The notes beneath the pieces were generated by a model. It was not told the origin of the DNA and searched no databases. It worked only from the letters and a program-made list of their open reading frames with translations. Shown piece by piece: positions 33,680-46,598 of a DNA stretch of 64,000 nucleotides. A program made the position numbers and the translations under genes. Source of the stretch: Haberlea rhodopensis (taxonomy: Eukaryota; Streptophyta; Magnoliopsida; Lamiales; Gesneriaceae); NCBI GenBank assembly GCA_907163345.1, contig CAJQUN010000007.1:3169206-3233205 (forward strand), written 5' to 3'. The stretch's first letter is position 1. Every line of letters begins with the position of its first letter.

Positions 33680-34600
33680 CAAGTAGCATTTGAGCTCGAC
33701 AATTGAGCTCGACAAGTAGCTTGTCTCTGATTTTTATGCTGAAAATTTTATCAACGGTTTTCTTTGGTTATGTTTTCGGCATTTGTGGAGATCTGTTTTT
33801 TAAAAATAGAGTTTTTTTTTCCAAGTAGTATTGAAAATGAAATGTATGTGGTTATTTTTTAGATAAAAAGTAATATATCATAACTGTCAAATTATCCGAT
33901 ATTTTATTTGATGATAGATTTTTATTTTATATTGAATGTTTATAAATTTTATAACACATGATATTACGTTAAAATATGAAATATGCCCGCGCCCAGTTGG
34001 CATCTTGACCCCTACTTTGGGACTTGGTCTCAATTTCGAAATTTTTTGATAACAAAAATTTCCTTTTACCATGATAAAAAAAAAAAGGAATTGAAACAAT
34101 CATATTTTTCTTTTGGGATGTGAGAAATTAGATCAAATGTAAGATATGGAACTAAGTTTTTAGAGAATGAAATAAAAATAACATAATAGTGTTATGTTTT
34201 ATCCCGCACAAATAAACGAAGCTTATAGATTTGTAGACTTTTAAAGATAAATTTATACACATTATAACCACACAAAGACGTATTATAGTACTAGTCTAGT
34301 GAAACTATTTGCTTCTCTTTTCTCAAAGTTCGTCCCCCGAATTAGATATGTTCTACTAATTAATTATTAAATAATATTAATAAAACAACGTAAATTACTT
34401 CTCAGTGAGGTAAAAATAAGCATGTCAAATATTAGAAAAAATACCGTCGCGCATTTATTCAATTATAACCTTCTTACTTCGTTAATTCAAATTTCTATGG
34501 TAAATTCATAGCTCATTTCATTTACATATACTCTCATCAAGAGGTAAACCACATCCAAGTGTTTTCGATATGGTGGCAGTTCTACCTTTGATGCGGTTGC
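33680..34600. other. Convergent intergenic region
   Basis: AT-rich non-coding DNA lies between the 3' ends of the UBL-LRR and E1 genes and should hold both poly(A) regions. It contains a 12-A run near 34077. A ~42 bp near-copy of part of the last E1 exon lies at about 34550-34590. Confidence 0.5.
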
Positions 34601-37600
34601 TTAGTCGAAGTAAACGGATATAGTAGGAACATCGACATCGTTATCTTCATCATCCTCGCATGCAACCACCACATCCAAGTGTTTTCGATATGGTGGCAGC
34701 TCTACCTTCGCCATGTTCCTCACTAGGTCGACTATCTTCTTGTCCATTCGCTCTTTATGCCGGGGGAACATACTATTATACAATAGACAACTTCCAGATG
34801 AAACGCTATACGCGTTTAATCCCTTATCAGAAAGCCATTGGAGTAACTCCCTCAAAGTAGGACTATTTCTTATGATCCATCTATCCCATATGGTCCAGCT
34901 AATGTTTTGGTGTTTGATGGATTTTGGAGGCACCGGTTCCGCCATGGAGAATAAGGGTAGAGCCAGATTAGCAAATGTGTTGCGATAGTCTTCTAATTTG
35001 TGTGATCCATCGATAACTTTGTAGAGCTCGAGGCACACCAAACCAGCTGCCAATGCTGTGGTAGTTGCTATTGCAGGAATAATCCTTCCAGCAATGAATT
35101 TAGCTTTCAGCTTGTCGACTTCAGGAATGCTGTAGTTTCTTGCCCTCATGTTGGCAAGAGCAGCTACCAGGTCCATGTGATGATTTGAATCATCGTCCTG
35201 CAAATTTACGCGCGGTCGAGAACAAAATAAATATAGTATAAAAATTAACATATCAGGTGTTCAAGTTATATCTCAGATTTTGGGTGGTGCTAGATTATGA
35301 GCAAGTTACCGCAGTATTCTAGGTTGCTTTTAGATCGATGGATTTAATTTAATGATAGGATTTGATGTTTGTAGTTTATATAAATTCAATTTGGAGTGAT
35401 TCGGAATATATTGAGATTATTCAATTCGAACACATCTTTAATGTTTGAAGACCAGAGACAAACCTTCTCAAATTGAATAGGTTTCAACCTGAAACTCGAT
35501 GGCAAAATCTTCCGACATTGCTCCAGCTTCACTATTAATTGATCAATAATTGCAGCATCATCCACCGAAGCAGGAGAAAGACTAGTAGCCTTCTCATCAG
35601 TGACAATGTTCACACCTTCTTTTGGTTGAAAATCAGGAACAGTGACTTTATCAATAGCATCAGCCAATTTCTTAGGATGCTTAGCCCATCCAGGTACAGC
35701 GATACCAAATGTCTCAGCACGTAATATAGATGCTGCCATAATAAAATGAAGATGGCTGGCATCAGCTGTAGAAAACTGCAGGGGATGAGGAAACCTCTTA
35801 GGGGCTGACCAGAAAGGGGCACCAGAACTGGTTGCAGCATCTTCAGGGAAGGTGAAAGTCAACTGCTTAACTCTGTTTGCAAAATAATCCTCAAACCTGT
35901 ACATGAGTAATGCTATGTTGGAAATGCGTTGAATGAAAGATTCTTCAAGAAAAACACAGGCTTAATACAAAATAATACAGATAATTACTTTAGACGAGCC
36001 CATGTAATACAATCCTGGAATGATTCACATCGTTCCCAGTCAAGATACTGAATTATATGTTCCAAATTGTCTCTGGCTTGAGCATCACCGGTATTTCTCA
36101 CTGCAGATGTATATTCACCAGGGTTAGAGAGATACGCATTTACTTCAGCTGGTGTTTTCTCAAGCAACCCTTCAAATTCTGATCTTGCCCATGTCAAGCA
36201 ATGATCAATATTGTGCGGGAAGGAGTGCAAAGTACACATAGGCGCTTGTTTCTCCGGGGGGTCTTGGGAAGCGCCATAATTTTCTGTCAGATGAGGGATA
36301 ACCATTTGTGTGTTGCATTTTGGGCCTAATGTTCCAGACTCAAGAAGTGGTTTTTGGAAATACAAGCATCTCTGGTCAACGTAAAGCCTTGCAGCTACAT
36401 TGTCAAGGGCATTAATCACAATATCCAGATTCTCCCAGAAGGTATCATAAAAAACATTTTCTGTCTCAGGACCTACACGATTCTGTAAAGCTTCTATCTG
36501 TAGAAGAGGATTAATCGATGAAGCAGCTGCAGCAGCAGTAGAAGATTTGGCAGACCCAATGTCCCAATCTCGGAAGAGGAACTGTCTGCTGAGATTACTC
36601 TTTTCTATTACATCATCATCAGTAATAGTCAATTTTCCAAGTTCTCCGCATGAAACTCCCATTAGTGCTAAATTCTTAAGAAACTCGCAGCCCAGAGCGC
36701 CAGATCCAACAACAAAACTTTTTGCATCTTCTAGCTTCTTTTGAAGCTTAGACCCAAACACAGATATCTGGGCATCATATCGACTATTTAATGGTCTGAA
36801 ATCTCTGCGATCTAATGGTTCACTAGGCAGTGATTCCACAGAGTCAAAGTATAAGAACTGCACAAACATGAAAAATAAAAGTTTATCTGGTATAAACTCA
36901 TTGTTTCTAACCACTAAACTTGATCCTGAATCTAGCACAGGCATTCGAGTAGACATACAGAATCCTGACATATTTAAATAGCCACCATAACCTCAAGAGG
37001 AAGACAAAAAAGATAAATTGAAGTAGGGTAAAAAATCTTAGTATGCAAAAACACCACCACCTGAAAGAGAGGATGAAACTTCCCAGAGCATGCCTTCATA
37101 ATTTCCTGCCCAACAATGCCACCAAACATGGCAGCCATTGGATTCAGTACAGCTCGGGCACCAAAGGCAAAGTGTCTTAAAAGTTTCAGATTTATATCTT
37201 TCAGTTTTGCGTCACCTAAGTTTTCATTTATCTCTCTGGTCAGAGCTATAAACTTCAGGGCATCCTCTTCACAGCCAGCAACAGGAAACCGTCCGAATTC
37301 AGACACAAACTTATCCAGTGATTGAAATGCCAAATGCAAGAGAGGTGGTCGGTCAAACTTAGAGAAATCACATAGAAGGTAATCACCAGGATCTTTGATA
37401 GCTTCCTTCAGCGTCTTGAAGTTCAACACTTTGGGCTGCTTTACCTGAGTTACAATCCCACCTCTCTCATAAGTGCTAAAGTTTGTTGTATCTTCATCAA
37501 GGGTGAAAGAGTATGGATGTGTAGTTTTAATCTTTCTTGACTTTCCACCATTGAGTTCTGTCATTCCCCGAATTTCTGAGAACACGACCATATCTCCATC

Positions 37601-39543
37601 CTCAAATTCAAGACTTTCATCATCCACACAAGACACAAGAGCAGGGTTGCCATTACTGATAGATGCAATAATTCCTGTATGAGGTTCCTCACCATCAACA
37701 TCAAAGACGGCGAACTCAGGTCCAAAATCACAGAACACACTACCAAAAAGGCCCCTCACTTCTGTCTTAATGAAAGCAATAGGAGGCTTGTGATTGTGAC
37801 AGTATTCATTAAATTCAATTGAACTTTTTAAATTGACGTCTGTAAAAACCACAGCCTGCATTCTTAACAAATATTCAAATTAGTCATGATTGTAAAATCA
37901 TATTACATATGCTCTTTCATAAAACACAGAATCAATGGATCAAATTCCAATGAGTTGAAAGCTACAAAATCATAATATGAGACACTATGTTACCAAATGA
38001 CTGGCAATCAGATAGAACGGTGTAAATACTGAATGTATGCAATAAACATCAAGCACTTCATGGTGGTAATCACAATAAATGCAGCCAAAAGTAACTTATC
38101 TCCTACATATGTACATATACTTTATAATAATAAAGAAATTACCTGAAAATCAGAAAGTTGATCTTTAGCCAATTTCGTAGTCAAAGTTGAGATGGCAACA
38201 CCATTATTTAGCTCTTGTAACTTCTGCACAGAAGCCAGAGCCCTGTTCTTACCCAAATCTTTTTCTGAGAAGATAAAATTACTGGACATATCCCACAATT
38301 CCATGGTCCCTTCATCATGCAATGTCACAGACTTGACGCCAGCAAGGATAAGGTTCTTGGCTGCAAGTTTGAAAAAATAGAGATATGAATAATGTCCTCG
38401 TGCCCAGGGGAAAGGTAGCCCAATATAAAAACAAACATTGCAATTATTTTTTTCCAATTCACCCTAAAATTCCAACAGTGACCAAATTACAAGCAGAAGT
38501 ATTGTTTGCCAAATTGGCCTGTCATGGATGGAACAGTCGTGTTCTAATGTCTAATAGGAAATTTTGATGCCACCACAAGGGCACCCAGGTCCAATAATAG
38601 GAAATTTTGATGCCACAACAAGGGCACACAACACAGGGCAACCATTTATCTGGAATATTCCAAAAGCATGAAGTGTGGTGGATGTGGGAAATGATTGCAA
38701 TTGTTCAATGACATTGCAATAAACGTGAAACAATAGGCCACTAAGACCATTACTACAAACTCGGTAGAACTGACAACATAATAAAACCAAAGCAAAAAAA
38801 GTCCGCTACGAATCAAACACACATTACAAGAAACGTAATGTTAAACTTAACTTCTTGATTTCAAAAAGAGACTACTGCCTGGATTCAGATGAGCTCACAA
38901 AGTACTCAACCATTTGAAATAATAAGATATGCAGGCGTGCGTACATTTATATCATTAAAACACTAAAGAAAAATGATAATACGTACGAGTATCTGAAAGC
39001 AGATAAGTTCATACCAATTTCGACTCCAAGACCTTGCATTCCAGAGACAAGAACATTAGATGCAAAAAGCCGACGCATGGTATCCCGCCCATAGACTGCT
39101 AGTTGCCGGCTATGGAGAACCTCGTCGATATCTCCAGGATTTCCATCACCAAAAGCCATTTCCGTTATTCTATGCTCGCAGGCGCAGTTATCACCGTCCC
39201 CTCCACTAAGGCAACAGATTCCACGAATTTTCGGATTCGGAATGTTCGGGTTATCAGAAGAGCTACCGACTCGATGCTTATTAATAACTCTTCCAGAGGC
39301 TCTTCCTTCAACTTCGTCGCCTTCCCGCGGTCTCTTTCCAGAAAGCTTAAAATGAAACAAGCTGCTCAAAAATCGCCTAATTCCCATCAAAATCACCACA
39401 ATTAGAACAGAGTATGTTAAAAAATCGTAAACCTCAGGATCAAAACGATTACACAAATCTGTAGAAAGCTTATAACAAACAAAAGTTCGTATAGTCACAC
39501 AAAAAATCGTGAAAACTATGAGTCTTATGCTGAGTGATCTCAT
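34601..39543 (-). CDS. UBA1: Ubiquitin-activating enzyme E1
   Basis: Six exons join in frame: 39543(or later)-39015, 38360-38143, 37855-37061, 36857-35989, 35896-35464 and 35197-34601. E1 adenylates ubiquitin, holds it as a thioester and passes it to E2 enzymes in cytosol and nucleus. Seen here: the inactive adenylation half (LHSRQLAVYGRDTMRRLF), the active half with the ATP-binding block GSGALGCEFLKNLALMG and DDVIEKSNLSRQFLFR, the catalytic Cys in APMCTLHSFPHNID (codon 36236-36234), and a C-terminal ubiquitin-fold domain ending DNDVDVPTISVYFD. The frame is open from Met 39543 (1,146 residues), but that start adds an atypical hydrophobic N-terminus. I recall plant E1 proteins starting at the codon that aligns with 39348-39346; it is AAG here. 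A likely 5'-UTR intron (donor 39611, acceptor 39377) would make Met 39159 (MAFGDGN, 1,018 residues) the first start. No stop or frameshift was seen downstream. Confidence 0.93.
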
Positions 39544-39819
39544 TTGCAGTAATCAACAATTAAAAATAAGTTATATTCGAATGTAAGCTATGAAGTATAG
39601 AATGACTTTACCGTATACAATTGTGGAGAGGAATCTAAGATGGAGTGCGTGCGAGAGCGAAAACGAGAAATACTCCGTGACCAGCTGGTTTGTTCGAGAA
39701 CTTGTGTGCTAACGTTTTGATTTGATCTTTGCTTCTAAAATAGCCACGAAGGCCGCGCGTATAATAATTTACATAATATTTTAGCATTACAGTATTTGCA
39801 AACAAAGCACCATACAATA

Positions 39820-39821
<2 letters not shown>

Positions 39822-39859
<38 letters not shown>
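39822..39859. repeat. (AT)n microsatellite
   Basis: About 19 uninterrupted AT repeats lie upstream of the E1 gene. Confidence 0.9.
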
Positions 39860-39861
<2 letters not shown>

Positions 39862-40885
39862 CTGGAATGTGTTAAATCAATTTTTTTGCCTCAAGTATGA
39901 CTCGAATTCATGTCCGAACTCAACTCTACACAAAATGAACATGAGTTTTTATCCATCTTCGCAACACTACAATGTTCAATTAAGTTGAGAAAGGAATTTA
40001 ACATCATTGAATGTTATCTTATTTTATTCAAACATCTAAACAATTTAATTTGTAAAACAAGTCCTTGGTGGTTTATAAGCTTCTTAAAAATCTTTTAGGA
40101 GATGGAGCTTATAAACCATTTTATATAACTATTTTATCTTTAAAATACATAATTACTTTTTAAACATTTTTTCCACATACTATTTTCATTTTACAGATAA
40201 AAGACATAGAAAGTAAAATCTTAAACACAAAGTAAATAAAAAACAACATAATTATATTTTATATACAAAAATTTATTATACCACAAATTATTTCTTATGA
40301 ACTTAACATACATGCATAGCACATACCAAGAATCATCAGTACAAATAGAATTCCCACCTTGCTCAGAGTCCATTGGCCCAATGGCAAGATCATCCATGAG
40401 GGCTTGGGTTCAATTACCACCTTTATATTGGCTATGTCTACATTCTTTGTATGGTTTATTTAGTGCAGTATTTGGTTCTTCATTGTACTTACTGTAATTG
40501 TAATTGATCGTTATCTAATGTTGGCTTGTACTCTTAATGTGTCGATCCTTGTGATTGCCAATGTACTTATAATAGTACTTTTAAAAAAAAATACAAAGTT
40601 TAAAAAAGAAGATTTGATAGGAATCTGTATAATAATTAAAATCACATTGCAATAAGAAATGTACTAAATTGGTTAAATTATTTTAAAAATGTAAATATTC
40701 TCGAGGCAAGTATGCAAATGTCAGATCCATAAACACAAAACATTACGGATAGATATATTTCTCAAGACAACAAATCCAAAACACAAGCTGATACCGGCGA
40801 TAACACCGCTGCCTCAAAGTAGAATATTGCTCGAAAATGAACCAAAAGCAAAGCTTGTCCAATCTACATCTTCCCTTGATAACTA
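39860..40885. other. Intergenic region between E1 promoter and eS4 3' end
   Basis: AT-rich, no gene seen. It contains a perfect 13 bp inverted repeat, TGGTTTATAAGCT (40069-40081) and its complement (40106-40118), with a 24 bp loop. The distal part (40700-40885) should be the eS4 3' UTR. Confidence 0.45.
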
Positions 40886-43366
40886 TCAAGTAGCAGCCGA
40901 CTGCGCAGCAATCCTTTTTCGTGCCTCTTCAATGATGGATAGTTTTATACCTTTCCCCTTGGGTAGGGAGACCCAGGGCTTCGTGCCTTTACCAACTGTG
41001 TAAACATTTCCCAACCGAGTGGCGAACTCATGACCGAGTGCATCCTGAACGTGAATGGTCTCAAAGCTACCCTTATGCTTTTCTCTGTTCTTGATCACTC
41101 CAACACGCCCCCTGTTCCTTCCACCAGTCACCATCACAACATTCCCGACATCAAATTTGATAAAATCGGTAATCTTGTTGTTCTCCAAATCCAATTTGAT
41201 TGTGTCGTTGGCTTTTATGAGGGGATCGGGATAGCGGATGGTTCGCCCATCATAGGTGTTGAGGTACGGGATACCCTTCTTCCCAAATTGCACCGAGCGC
41301 ACCTTGCAGAGTTTAAACTGAAAGAAGACAAGAATCACCATGTGAAACCTTGAGAAAATATCTCCTAATAATAAGATCCATGCAAGAAGCTACAACAGAT
41401 AGCAAGAAAGGAAATTTGGAGTAAAATTAATGACAGAAAGAATAGTGATTCTGCCCACACCAGCAAACTGCGTAATAGGTATGTCATAAGTCTGATGAAA
41501 TATACAGCGCAACCAACCTTTGCTTCTTCATCCCTGATTGAATGGAGACGAAATCTGCCTTTGGTGTCGTAGAGCAGACGGAAGTTTTCATTTGTCTTGG
41601 GAATTGAGACAACATCTGTAATTAGTAGCAAATGCAAAGATTAAACAACCACCACGATGAAATATTAATTCTAGTTTGAATGTTAAATTAAACAAGTTTA
41701 ACTTGGAAGTCATTTAGGGGTGCGTACATACCCATGAAGCCTGATGGGTAAGTCTTATCAGTCCTGACCTTCCCATCAACCAAAACATGGCGTTGCATCA
41801 AAATAGAAATCACCTCACGATAGGTCAGAGCATACTTCAACCTGTTACGCAAAATAAGGATCAAAGGCAAGCATTCCCTTGATTTATGAGGACCAGAAGA
41901 TGGCTTGGGTGCCTAAACATAGAGAATACGATAGGAGGTGAGTAAAAGTGTAAAACAGGAGTAACATGGCCAGCTCTAACCAAGCCTACAGTGCTTCACT
42001 TACAAATGCTCCGCCAAGCTTGTCAAGCATCCAATGCTTGGGAGCATTGAGCCTCTTCAAATGTTTTTTCAATCCCCTGGCCTGCAAACACCATAAAATT
42101 CCAGATCTTGAATCAATTGCATTCATGTGACAAACATAACAGACACTTTGCCTCTATCAGTAAATAAAGTACACAAGTGCATATAACAGTAAATTTTAAT
42201 GTATGAAAAACAAGAACACGCATATCATTCGGCACATTCCAACCTTAACCATCCAGAAAGAAACATGTCCAGGCATGCACCAAATGAGTATGGTGACCTT
42301 GTTTAAAGTCAAATTTGTAGATAACCTTCTTGGTATCAACATTGGGGAGGGGAGGGGGTGGTGGTGGGAAGAACAGTCCCCGAATTGTGCATAAAACACT
42401 TGGTATCACCAATAGACTCACTTTGTACCCAAAAAAATACATAAAATTTTATTTTTTCATTAAAAGGGCCACAAATCTGTTTTTCCTGAATAATTTCTGT
42501 ATACATAACACTACGAGTCAGTCACGAGGACAAAGAAAGTTTCATGTCACAGTTTACATTGAAAATTGGAGTGTAAAACGCAACACAAATAAACTAAATA
42601 AACTAACAGCAGCCAGACGAAAACTACTCAAAAGTATATAAATATCTATTCTTTCCGAGGCTAAAACAATTATCAAGCGTGTTCGGATTGAAAACTTGTC
42701 AAAACGTGTGCATACTGGAAACTAAGGTTATGTTTGGTAGTGATTGAAAATGTGTTTTCAGATATTGCATTGGAAAACATAATGTACATTTGATCTTAAT
42801 TTTTGAAGTAGTTTAAAAATGTGTCATATCACATATATTTAACTATTTTAATTTTAATGGTATAAAAGGGATGTTAATATTTCTTAAAAAATAATTAGGA
42901 GATTGTATAGGTTTGTTTCTGTTTGGGGAAAACGAAAACAATTTTTGTTGATGTTAGAGCTCAAAAGACAGAAATAAGAATTCTGCTTTCAAAATTATCC
43001 ATAGTAGCACAACCAATTCTAAAACAGCTTCTACTTAGAAAATAAAAGAAAATTACAAGGCTTACAAAGTACTTTCTATGGCAAATGATTCTTTGGCCAA
43101 ACTTAACCATTTTGCAACCAATTCCGAAATATTAATGAGCGGAAACTGAGATTAGGTAAGCAAGTAAATAACAAAGAAAATGCGACATACGTCAACGAAA
43201 TAGTTTAACAGAAGCTTCAAGTGAGTAGACAACAGATCAATCAAAATCAAACGTAGAGAACATCAATGCTATCCGTTTCTATCTAGAATAAAATAAAGGA
43301 AATTAATGGTAAAATTCTATCAATGGTGTCCAGAATCTGAGCATAAAGGGAAGAGTAACAAACCAT
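40886..43366 (-). CDS. RPS4: 40S ribosomal protein S4 (eS4)
   Basis: Five coding exons join in frame to 263 residues, the usual length: 43366-43364 (the ATG alone), 42081-42004, 41912-41732, 41615-41518 and 41317-40886. The protein starts [20 protein letters not shown]. It then has an S4-type RNA-binding region ([20 protein letters not shown]), a central eS4 domain ([17 protein letters not shown]) and a KOW-type motif ([23 protein letters not shown]), ending [12 protein letters not shown]. It is a structural and rRNA-binding part of the small ribosomal subunit. A first coding exon of just the start codon followed by a long intron (~1.28 kb) can harbour transcription-boosting intron sequence. 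All splice sites seen are GT-AG. Nothing suggests a pseudogene. Confidence 0.95.
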
Positions 43367-43573
43367 GTTGTTTATAAAGGAGTATAAAAGGACAGCAGCC
43401 TCCGACAACGGTGGTGCTGTATTCTCCGCCGCCTTGCTTCTGTAGTGAAACTGCAGACTTGAGCGCTAAAACCAAATGCAGACTTAAAAACCCTGGCAAA
43501 CACAGATATGGGTTTATATGATGCACACTATTGGCCCAGTGCCGATGTGAAATAGTAAAGTAGTTCTGGGCCA

Positions 43574-43879
43574 CAAGTTCAGGCCCAAATATCTACATAT
43601 AGTTTATTATTTATATTAAATGTTTTTAATATGCATTGGTCCTTTTTTTTTTTTAAGACATTGATCTTTTGGTATGTTCTTATCTCTCTCTTCTAGAATT
43701 TCGCCAAATACTAGTTTTAAATATTTTATATTATTTATATTAAATCTTTTTTAAACCACATTCATTTATATATATAACCACTTTCAATATTTTTTAGTTT
43801 TTATTCTTAAATAATTATTCATACCGAACGCATCAGCGACTTCCTATCTCCTATCAAGGAGTTGATGTAGCAGCTCCAC
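43574..43879. other. Intergenic, upstream of eS4
   Basis: AT-rich DNA with T-runs and no gene. The eS4 promoter should overlap 43450-43600, but I see no certain core element. Confidence 0.3.
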
Positions 43880-44476
43880 TCAGGATCCACTCAAGCGAAC
43901 CACAAGGTCTTCAAGATTCATCTCTTTTCGTTTATGCTTGAGATAATTCTTGAAGTCCTTCCATGACGGAGGCAACTTTTCAATCATGGCAGACACTTGT
44001 AACGAGTCACTTAGAACCATTTCCTCCGCATGAATTTCATGCATGATTACTTGCAAATCTTGCACTTGTGCTATCACATGCTTTGTTTCAATCATTTTGA
44101 AATTCAGGAATCGCCCAACGATAAATTTCTTCATGCCGACATCCTCGGATCTATACTTTTCTCCAAGGATTGCCACAATTCCTTGGTCATCTTCACTAGA
44201 CAATACACATTGTATAATGTGTTGTTCAGCCCGTCGAGAATATAATTCTTGCACAGGAAATCGCTTTGATTCCACGCATCAACCGCAACCCTCTTTTGGT
44301 TGTCGGTTTCACTCTCCATAATAGTAGGAGCATCCTCATTGAGGAACCTTGTCAACCCCAAGGTTGTCAAATAAAACAACATCTCTTTGTTGTCATCGCT
44401 TGAAATCGTTCACATTGAACTTTTCAGGCCTTTCACCATGATGAACGAGAGTCATTGTTGCACTCGACGAAACCAT
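43880..44476 (-). pseudogene. Copia gag relic (UBN2 type)
   Basis: From ATG 44476 the frame reads MVSSSATMTLVHHGERPEKFNV, then hits TGA where related copia gags have Trp in FKRW. It continues as FYLTTLGLTRFLNED and WNQSDFLCKNYILDGL. A one-base loss near 44165 shifts to the frame with KKFIVGRFLNFKM, VQDLQVIMHEI and LPPSWKDFKNYLKHKRKEM. This is the N-terminal part of a Ty1/copia gag unlike that of elements A and B. No knuckle, pol or LTR is identified, so it is an old fragment. Confidence 0.85.
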
Positions 44477-45035
44477 TTGTTGCTCATATTGTCTTAAGAT
44501 TGTTGTACAAATATTTATTGGATGTGTATCTTAGGAAAGTAGCAAACAAAAACAACAAATGGCTTTGTATTAGAAATGTCGAGGTGAGATTTGGAATCTC
44601 TGACCTTAAGACAATATTGCCCCGCTACGATGCTAACGGTTTACTTTGAAAATTGTCTCCCAACATACAACGACTATGATTTGTGATAGGAGCACTCCAA
44701 ATCACAAATCCTTTAAACCACAAAGGTCTAAAAACGCTCAACCATAACAATGATGAAGACTCACAAAATTACTCAAATTTTGATCTTCAAATATGATGTG
44801 AATTTCTTAATTCCATTTTTAACAAGTGGAGAATGTCCTATATATAGTTAATGAAAAATAGGAGTCCAAAAGACACCATTTGGATGCACCCTATCAAGGA
44901 GAAAAAGCACCCCCAACATGAATGGACACACCATTTCACGCAAGAAGAAACATTCTGCCGAGCTCGATCGATCGAGCACTCAAAAAAATTTCCTCTTTAT
45001 TTTTTTTTCATTTTATTCATTTTTTTTCCAACAAG
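44477..45035. other. Non-coding stretch beside the gag relic
   Basis: No gene seen. It may be the leader or LTR of the gag relic: on the minus strand CTATATATAGG (near 44840) is TATA-like. A palindromic GCTCGATCGATCGAGC lies near 44960, and T-runs follow. Confidence 0.3.
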
Positions 45036-45118
45036 AACAGTAATCAGCGACTCCCGAAAAGATAGTCAGAAGGCTCTCGGAAAGAGAGCAATTAATAAAA
45101 TACTCATGGAAAGAGGAG
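45036..45118 (+). repeat. Purine-rich degenerate repeat, left part
   Basis: Copies of a CTCGGAAAGAGAGCAA-like unit end at the gypsy insertion site. The same unit continues at 51944, so the tract was one array before insertion. The last five bases AGGAG are the target site. Confidence 0.7.
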
Positions 45119-46506
45119 TGATGTGACTAGAAATAGACACATCTTTGTGCTTAATTGTCTACGATTTGGTAGGTTTTGATGGATAAATTGATACGTATGC
45201 TACCTAATCGTATATTTATGTAATTATAGGTACAATCGAAGAAAACGAGCTAAAAATGATGTGTAAAGACCAAGAAGGGGCGATCGATCGCCAAAGTCTA
45301 CTGGAGCTCGGCGATCGATCGCCACTTTATAGCGATCGATCGCCTCAAGGGTTTTTCCGAAAAAAATAATGCAGCGATCGATCGCCACATTCAAGGCGAT
45401 CGATCGCCGAGGAGTCCGGAAATAAGGAAATTAGGTCTTTTACCATGTTTAAAAGGTTGTAACCTATTTTATCAGCCACCAACCCCCATAACTCGAGATT
45501 ATTGAGTTCTTAGGCATATTATTCCAGACTTTAGAATAATTTGAGATTTTAGATTAATTTTCTTTCAAGTTTTCTTCAAGAACAACGAAGAACGGAACCG
45601 GAATCGACAAGCCGGAATCGTGATCATTTTTAGTAACTCTTTCTTCTCCTATTAGTTTGATGTTTTTTAGATTAATTTTGATTGTTGTTAATCTAGTTAT
45701 GAGTAACTAAATCCTTTTGTGATTCTCGGTTGAGGAAAACGATACGTTGGATGTTTACAATTCTTGTGAGATAAGTTTTGATTGTTGATTTGCATTGAGT
45801 ATCAATTGTTTTTCTGATTTGATTGTCATGATTGTTATGCATGATTGTTGGACTGATCACCTAGCTATTGTTCATACAATTTAAAGCTAAATTAGATATC
45901 AAATACGGAATCGTTTGATCCCTCTAATTTACGAAGCAACTAAGATTGATTAAATTCCGTTTGTGAGTTTGTTAAATTCTTAGGGTAAACAATTGACTAG
46001 ATTAAACATAGACGCTTGGATTATGTTGTTTAGCTTCATCGATCTCACTAGTTCATATGCTATCATCGATTTAAATCTTAATCGCTTGTATTTTGATTGA
46101 TTGTGTGATAAGGGTTACACTAGAACGCTTGGGCTACTTAACTAAACTTAAGGTGAGATAGGACTTTGATTATTGGATTAAACGTCCACGATGAATATTC
46201 ATATGGAAATTGAACCATTTGTGAAGATCGATGATCGAGATAGTAAACGCCAATTGTAAAGTTAACCGAAAACCGAGAATCACACTTTTCTCGTAAGTTA
46301 ATTCATCTAGATAATTTTGCATATTAGTTTAATTTTGCATCGTAGTATTATTACTTTGACTTCAAAACCCCTTTTTATTTTCGTTTGCATAAGTTAACAC
46401 AAAGATATAACCTTCCTCGTGGGATCGATCCCTACTCACGCTACTACATTCATTATTGTTATTAACTTGAGAGGGTTAATTTGGGCGTACGCGATAAACG
46501 CTACCA
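45119..46506 (+). repeat. Gypsy element 5' LTR
   Basis: It runs TGATGTGACT to ACGCTACCA. Between 45280 and 45408 it holds five copies of the palindromic core GCGATCGATCGC (near 45280, 45310, 45332, 45373 and 45395). Confidence 0.93.
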
Positions 46507-46511
46507 AATTT

Positions 46512-46529
46512 TGGCGACGTTGCCGGGGA
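46512..46529 (+). other. Gypsy primer-binding region
   Basis: TGGCGACGTTGCCGGGGA lies five bases after the 5' LTR. It is the Athila/Tat-type primer region (commonly TGGCGCCGTTGCCGG) with one C-to-A change. Assignment to tRNA-Asp is from memory. Confidence 0.75.
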
Positions 46530-46598
46530 AGGCAATTTTATTAATTTGTGTTAACTTTTATTGATATTCTTCTTCCCGTGCTTTTTACCTATTTGTCC

